Positions 5,915 through 9,441 of a stretch of 9,441 nt of DNA are shown one piece after another; position 1 is the first letter of the stretch, and every line of letters starts with the position of its first letter. Position numbers and translations under genes: made by a program. Source of the stretch: Candidatus Peregrinibacteria bacterium (GTDB lineage Bacteria; Patescibacteriota; Gracilibacteria; UBA1369; UBA12463). The notes under the pieces were generated by a model. That model had not been told where the DNA came from. It was given only the letters and a program-made list of their open reading frames with translations, and ran no database searches. The DNA lies in assembly GCA_023245695.1 (NCBI GenBank), contig JAHFJT010000031.1, positions 1-9,441 of the forward strand. Reading direction: 5' to 3'.

Positions 5915-5915
5915 G
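5907..5915 (+). promoter_or_regulatory. Possible internal -10 and weak SD before prs
   Basis: TACTATAAG spans the DUF192 stop and can be read as a -10 (TACTAT or TATAAG) ending 6-9 nt before the prs ATG. The overlapping AAGG (5913-5916), 5 nt from the ATG, is the only Shine-Dalgarno-like sequence near a start in this window. The two readings cannot be separated by eye. Confidence 0.25.
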
Positions 5916-5921
5916 GCCCGT

Positions 5922-6866
5922 ATGGCATCACAACCTCTCAAACTCTTTGCTGGAAGCTCGCATCCTGCCCTCGCGCAGGAGGTTGCTCGACAGCTTGGTA
6001 TTGAGGTTTCCGAGACGATCAATAATCGTTTTGCGAATGGTGAGATTTATATTCGACCTGTGGAGACGGTTCGAGGTCAGGACGTTTTTGTGATTCAGAC
6101 CTGCACGGACAAGGTAAATGAGGAGCTCATGGAGCTCTTTATTCTTCTCGATTCTTTGAAGCGTTCCTTTGCTGGAAAGATCCATGTGGTAATTCCGCAC
6201 TATGGATACGCCCGTCAGGATCGTGTCGCACAGCCACGTGAACCGATTACCGCCAAGCTCATCGCGGATCTTATTTCTGCGGCAGGTGCCGATCATGTGA
6301 TTACGATGGCGCTGCACTCCGATCAGGAGCAGGGCTTCTTCAACTTCCCAGTGGATAATCTCAATCCTCGAAAGCTTTTCGTCGACTACTTCAAGAAAAA
6401 GAAAATTAAAGATCTCATTATTGTGAGTACGGATGCTGGTGGCGCGAAAGATGTGAAGAAGTTTGCGGATATGTGCGGGGTGGATTTTGCGCTCGTACAC
6501 AAGACTCGACCAAAGGCGAATGTGTCCGAGGTGCTGCATGTCGTGGGTGAGGTTGAGGGCAAGACCTGCCTTATTTATGACGATATGATCGATACGGGTG
6601 GAAGCGTGGTGAATGCCGCGAAGGCTCTTCGAGATCGAGGTGCCAATAAAGATATGTATCTCGCTGCGGTTCACGCGGTCTTTTCTGATCCGGCCGTAGA
6701 ACGTATGAAGGCTGCTGGATTTAAGGAGGTCGTGGTATCGAATACGATCCCACTCCCAGCCGAGAAGCGCTTCAAGGGGCTCACGGTGCTTTCTGTAGCT
6801 CCGCTCCTTGCTCAGATTATTGAAAATGTTCACGAGTCCAAGTCGGTGACGAAGGTCTTTGACTAG
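5922..6866 (+). CDS. prs: Ribose-phosphate pyrophosphokinase (PRPP synthase)
   Basis: Makes PRPP from ribose 5-phosphate and ATP, feeding nucleotide, His and Trp synthesis. The 314 residues match the usual length of class I enzymes. Seen: NRFANGEIYIRPVETVRGQD (35-54), PHYGYARQDR (92-101) for ATP, the metal/flexible region ALHSDQEQGFFNFPVDNL (130-147), STDAGGAKD (169-177), catalytic Lys194 and Arg196 in HKTRPKANVSEV, and the PRPP loop DDMIDTGGSV (220-229). Odd point: the family signature D-L-H-[SA]-x-Q-[IMST]-Q-G-F-F reads A-L-H-S-D-Q-E-Q-G-F-F, so the Asp that helps bind Mg-ATP is Ala130 and a hydrophobic/polar position is Glu. All other key residues are present, so I expect a working enzyme. 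It lies directly after DUF192 and before rpiB and rpe, which supply or interconvert its substrate. Confidence 0.96.
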   Translation: MASQPLKLFAGSSHPALAQEVARQLGIEVSETINNRFANGEIYIRPVETVRGQDVFVIQTCTDKVNEELMELFILLDSLKRSFAGKIHVVIPHYGYARQDRVAQPREPITAKLIADLISAAGADHVITMALHSDQEQGFFNFPVDNLNPRKLFVDYFKKKKIKDLIIVSTDAGGAKDVKKFADMCGVDFALVHKTRPKANVSEVLHVVGEVEGKTCLIYDDMIDTGGSVVNAAKALRDRGANKDMYLAAVHAVFSDPAVERMKAAGFKEVVVSNTIPLPAEKRFKGLTVLSVAPLLAQIIENVHESKSVTKVFD

Positions 6867-6907
6867 GCATATTCTTTGGCTTAAGGACTGAGTTGCCTGG
6901 CTTTTTT
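6865..6907 (+). terminator. Weak candidate terminator after prs
   Basis: AGGCA (6865-6869, overlapping the stop) can pair with TGCCT (6894-6898) around a 24-nt loop, followed by GGC and six T (6902-6907). The short stem and long loop make this tentative. Confidence 0.25.
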
Positions 6908-6917
6908 CGCTTATTTC

Positions 6918-6931
6918 TGCTATACTATACT
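6918..6931 (+). promoter_or_regulatory. Extended -10 promoter of rpiB
   Basis: TGC followed by TATACT (6921-6926), with an overlapping second TATACT (6926-6931). The first ends 7 nt before the rpiB ATG, which predicts a leaderless mRNA. There is no good -35, which an extended -10 can tolerate, and no Shine-Dalgarno sequence. Confidence 0.5.
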
Positions 6932-6933
6932 CA

Positions 6934-7380
6934 ATGATTTACCTAGGTTCTGACCATGCCGGCTACGAGATGAAGGGTGCTCTCAAGGAGTACTTGAATG
7001 AGTTAAACCAGGAGTTTGTCGATCTTGGAGTTTTTACTACGGACTCGATGGACTATCCGGATATTGCTCGAGAGGTTGCTGAAAAAATTTCTGAGAATCC
7101 TGGCACCTTTGGTGTTTTGATTTGCGGAACGGGAACGGGCATGGCGATCACGGCGAATAAACTCAATGGGGTTCGTGCGGCGTCGGTCGTGAATGAAACG
7201 ATGGCCGAGATGGCTCGAAGACATAATGACGCGAATATTATGACGCTCGGGGCACGACTCATTGATGTGGCGATGGCAAAAAAGCTTGTGAAGATTTTTA
7301 TCGAGACGCCATTCGATGCCGAAGAGCGACATCAGCGACGAGTTGATAAGATCACTGAGATCGAAAAAAACCGAAAATAA
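6934..7380 (+). CDS. rpiB: Ribose-5-phosphate isomerase B
   Basis: Interconverts ribose 5-phosphate and ribulose 5-phosphate. The 148-residue protein is full length for the RpiB/LacAB family: SDHAGYEMK (6-14) with Asp7-His8, the catalytic-base Cys64 in LICGTGTGM, ANKLNGVRAA (74-83) for phosphate and ring binding, ARRHNDANIMTLGAR (94-108) with His97, and the C-terminal RHQRRV (132-137) phosphate-binding Arg/His. The Cys marks it as an RpiB-type enzyme and not a galactose-6-phosphate isomerase subunit of the LacA kind. It sits between prs, which uses its product, and rpe, 21 nt downstream, which uses the same ribulose 5-phosphate pool. It is probably co-transcribed with rpe from the promoter at 6918-6931. 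Confidence 0.95.
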   Translation: MIYLGSDHAGYEMKGALKEYLNELNQEFVDLGVFTTDSMDYPDIAREVAEKISENPGTFGVLICGTGTGMAITANKLNGVRAASVVNETMAEMARRHNDANIMTLGARLIDVAMAKKLVKIFIETPFDAEERHQRRVDKITEIEKNRK

Positions 7381-7401
7381 AACAGAATAACGCGCATACC
7401 T

Positions 7402-8073
7402 ATGCCACGTTCATCGCTTCCCATATTGATCGCTCCTTCTATTCTTTCAGCGGATTTTGGAAAGATTAATCTTGAAATTGCGACGATCGATACCGAAAGT
7501 GATCTCATTCATGTCGATATTATGGATGGGCATTTTGTGCCGAACATCACATTTGGTCCGGGACAGGTTGGAACGATGCGCGCGAAAAAGCCTTTTGATG
7601 TGCACTTGATGATTGAAAATCCCGACCAATATCTCAAAGATTTTGCAGATGGTGTGATGAAGGCGGTGGGAGCCGAGCTCTATGCGCAGAGCTACCTTGT
7701 GGTGCACCAGGAGACGACCAAGCATCTTCATCGAACCATCCAGATGATCAAGGCTCTTGGCATGAAGGCGGGCGTGGCGCTCAACCCGGCGACGCCGTGG
7801 AACATGGTTGAGGTGGTACTCGACGATGTGGATATGGTGCTCTGCATGACCGTGAACCCGGGATTTGGAGGTCAGAAGTTCATTGAGTCGGTCATGCCAA
7901 AGGTGGCGAAGCTGAGAGAGCTTCGACCAAAGCTGAATATAGAGGTCGATGGTGGAATCAATGGAGAGACGGCACGGGTGGCTCTTGAAGCTGGTGCCAA
8001 CATTCTTGTGGCAGGTAATTATGTGTTCAGTGCGGAGGATCGAACTCATGCTATTCAGGGTCTTCGTGCTTAG
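7402..8073 (+). CDS. rpe: Ribulose-phosphate 3-epimerase
   Basis: Interconverts ribulose 5-phosphate and xylulose 5-phosphate in the non-oxidative pentose phosphate pathway. The 223-residue TIM barrel carries every expected residue: Ser13 in APSILSADF (11-19), metal ligands His37 and Asp39 in HVDIMDGHFVPNITFGP (37-53), His68 in DVHLMIENP (66-74), the phosphate loop VNPGFGGQKF (151-160), and Asp183 in EVDGGI (181-186) as the second catalytic acid. The ATG at 7402 is 21 nt after the rpiB stop without a Shine-Dalgarno sequence, and the first residues (MPRSSLP) precede the conserved strand closely, so the start is credible. It is likely the last gene of an rpiB-rpe transcript, because a separate strong promoter follows for the next gene. 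Confidence 0.96.
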   Translation: MPRSSLPILIAPSILSADFGKINLEIATIDTESDLIHVDIMDGHFVPNITFGPGQVGTMRAKKPFDVHLMIENPDQYLKDFADGVMKAVGAELYAQSYLVVHQETTKHLHRTIQMIKALGMKAGVALNPATPWNMVEVVLDDVDMVLCMTVNPGFGGQKFIESVMPKVAKLRELRPKLNIEVDGGINGETARVALEAGANILVAGNYVFSAEDRTHAIQGLRA

Positions 8074-8095
8074 CGGTATTTAGCTTTGCATTACG

Positions 8096-8124
8096 TTGAC
8101 AAAAGAGTATTTTATCGGTAGATT
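8096..8124 (+). promoter_or_regulatory. Strong promoter before the RelA/SpoT-like gene
   Basis: A perfect TTGACA (8096-8101), 17 nt of spacer and TAGATT (8119-8124). The start point would be near 8131, leaving roughly 14 nt of leader before the ATG at 8145. This is the best -35/-10 pair in the window. Confidence 0.6.
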
Positions 8125-8144
8125 GATGTCTTCTATTTTTCTTT

Positions 8145-9441
8145 ATGCTCGGTAATTTTTTACAGAACGGAGAAAGGCATCGAAGGCCGGATCTCGAGAT
8201 GTTTTCAAAGCATCTTCAGTTCTCCCTTGAAAATCTCTCTCATAAAAAAGGCATGCCACCTGATCCCGAGGGTGTGAGCTTGCTTATGTCTCATATGCGT
8301 CCGACGATGGAGTTTTTGGAAGATGCGGCACGATTTGTTCCGGCGTCAGTCTTTACTGCGTCTAAAGATCCTCATGAACAAGAACGTGAAGCGAATGTAT
8401 TTGCGCAGCGTCTTGCTGAGCATGTCTACAAAGTTGAGGCAGATATGCCGCAGCTGGAAGCGAGAGTTTCAGTGTTACCAAATGCGGAACGTTTCTGGCG
8501 ACCAGGGTGGCAGAGTCGTGTACGTACCGCTGCGTACTTTGAGTTCGTGTCTCACTATGGCGTGCAACGAAAAGGCGAAAAAGATGAGCATGGCAATGCG
8601 CTTCCGTATAGCGAGCATCCGCGACGCACTGCCTTTGACGCAATTATTCATAAAGTTGGCCTTATTGATGAGGAGATGTTTTGTGCTGAGCTTCTTCATG
8701 ATGTTCATGAAGATCTGGATAAAGGCATGCTGGTTACTAAAGCAAAAGGAAGTTTGAAGGATATTTCTCGCATATCTAGGGGTTTTATCGCGAGTAAAGA
8801 AATTCAGCCGTCTGATTCTCAGCATGGCACGATCGATATTAATAAGCTGGTTTCTCTTGTGGATAAGGCGCGGGCTCGTGAGATTTTGGGACGTAATGCA
8901 AATCGGACTGAGGCGCAAATTTGTCTCTTCTATCAGCTTTCTGAGATGAGCGATGAAGATTTTTTGGACTATGGTATTCGTGTGCTTCTCATGAAAATGG
9001 GTGATCGTATCGATAATGACGGCTCGATCGCGAATCTTGATCCGGAAAAGTTTTCAGCGATCTGGCTGGAGACGTGTTATGTGTACCTGTCTATGACGGA
9101 CTCGCTTGATATGCGCAACTGTCAGGAGTGGTTTTATGATCTGCTAGAGCGCGTAAAATCAAATGAACGTTTGCAGCATGGGATTCAACGGCGTGAAGAT
9201 GAGTTGATTCATCATCTTCCTCAAAAATTTGTGATACGAATTCAAGAAGAGCTTACTGAGGCTGGTTTTCGGCCAAATGATGTGCAGATTATTTTTCGTC
9301 CACGTGGTATTCGACACATGTCTCCGAGTGAAATTATGGGTCAGCAGGGGAATCCCTATAGTCAGGGTCTTGAGTTTTTAAATTTTTTGAATTTTGATCC
9401 GACCGCTGATACACCGATGCGAAATAAGGAGCTTGCCGAAG
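8145..9441 (+). CDS. RelA/SpoT-like (p)ppGpp hydrolase/synthetase homolog, 3'-truncated by the window
   Basis: The frame from the ATG at 8145 stays open to the window end (432 complete codons). After a ~120-residue N-terminal extension comes an HD domain of RelA/SpoT type. YSEHP carries His158, ELLHDVHED carries His185-Asp186 and the Glu189-Asp190 pair, and VLLMKMGDRIDN has Asp287, matching the Mn-site H-HD-D set and ED motif of (p)ppGpp hydrolases. ETCYVYLSMTDSLDMRNCQEWFYDLL (309-334, quoted in part here as a helix) aligns with the conserved helix after the HD domain, usually containing a PLA-x-RLG segment. The next part, IIFRPRGIRHMSPSEI (382-397), sits where synthetases have GRxKHxxSI, but it diverges. 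Stringent-response hydrolase activity is well supported; synthetase activity is doubtful. The ATG at 8145 is favoured by the promoter just upstream; an ATG at 8126 stops after nine codons. Confidence 0.8.
   Translation, partial: MLGNFLQNGERHRRPDLEMFSKHLQFSLENLSHKKGMPPDPEGVSLLMSHMRPTMEFLEDAARFVPASVFTASKDPHEQEREANVFAQRLAEHVYKVEADMPQLEARVSVLPNAERFWRPGWQSRVRTAAYFEFVSHYGVQRKGEKDEHGNALPYSEHPRRTAFDAIIHKVGLIDEEMFCAELLHDVHEDLDKGMLVTKAKGSLKDISRISRGFIASKEIQPSDSQHGTIDINKLVSLVDKARAREILGRNANRTEAQICLFYQLSEMSDEDFLDYGIRVLLMKMGDRIDNDGSIANLDPEKFSAIWLETCYVYLSMTDSLDMRNCQEWFYDLLERVKSNERLQHGIQRREDELIHHLPQKFVIRIQEELTEAGFRPNDVQIIFRPRGIRHMSPSEIMGQQGNPYSQGLEFLNFLNFDPTADTPMRNKELAE

Noticed and set aside
5928..6833. Long antisense frame (301 aa) opposite prs, and a similar one (1030-1854) opposite folP
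   Set aside because: The plus strand encodes unmistakable enzymes with intact motifs. The antisense products show only reflected composition, with no family features.
8323..8757. 144-residue plus-strand frame
   Set aside because: It is an out-of-frame shadow of the RelA/SpoT-like gene, whose frame carries clear HD motifs and runs through the whole region.
1..9441. TGA recoding, as in some Patescibacteria (Gracilibacteria/Absconditabacteria)
   Set aside because: queD and folK end at TGA at expected lengths, and no conserved gene contains an in-frame TGA.
1..9441. tRNA, rRNA, CRISPR array, insertion sequence ends or att sites
   Set aside because: No spaced repeats, terminal inverted repeats flanking a transposase, or cloverleaf patterns were found on reading. 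The HNH gene alone does not define a mobile element.

Overview
The window reads as a compact bacterial chromosome segment using the standard stop set. TAA, TAG and TGA all end recognisable genes (queD and folK end in TGA), so TGA is not recoded. Almost no gene has a Shine-Dalgarno sequence at its start. Several have a -10-like hexamer only 6 to 10 nt before the ATG, suggesting leaderless or near-leaderless mRNAs. Short gaps, divergent versions of core enzymes and an HNH protein of a DUF222-like type would fit a Patescibacteria/CPR-like lineage. That placement is inference from style, not from a marker gene.

Region 1 (1-4284) is pterin/folate synthesis. An unrecognised gene (5-655) precedes a long-form dihydropteroate synthase, folP (671-1849). 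A PfkB-family kinase (1953-3176) lies on the opposite strand. After it come a 6-pyruvoyl-tetrahydropterin synthase/QueD-family protein (3224-3682) and folK (3724-4284). The PTPS/QueD protein carries the motif C-E-R-L-H-G-H, combining the catalytic Cys of QueD with the Glu of the PTPS-III type that replaces FolB. With folK and folP beside it and no folB visible, the likely route is dihydroneopterin triphosphate to 6-hydroxymethyl-dihydropterin (PTPS), then its pyrophosphate (FolK), then dihydropteroate (FolP).

Region 2 (4285-5384) is a 245-nt spacer followed by a DUF222-like/HNH nuclease gene. The spacer holds a probable folK terminator, an extended -10 promoter, a 14-bp palindrome and a hairpin with a U-rich tail. 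The nuclease gene contains a perfect 20-bp palindrome.

Region 3 (5385-8073) has a signal-anchored DUF192 protein, then prs, rpiB and rpe. The last three link the non-oxidative pentose phosphate pathway to PRPP. The Prs signature has lost an otherwise conserved Asp.

Region 4 (8074-9441) has a good promoter (TTGACA, 17 nt, TAGATT) and an open reading frame that runs off the window. It encodes a divergent RelA/SpoT-like protein with an intact HD hydrolase core, a long N-terminal extension and what seems to be a degenerate start of the synthetase domain.
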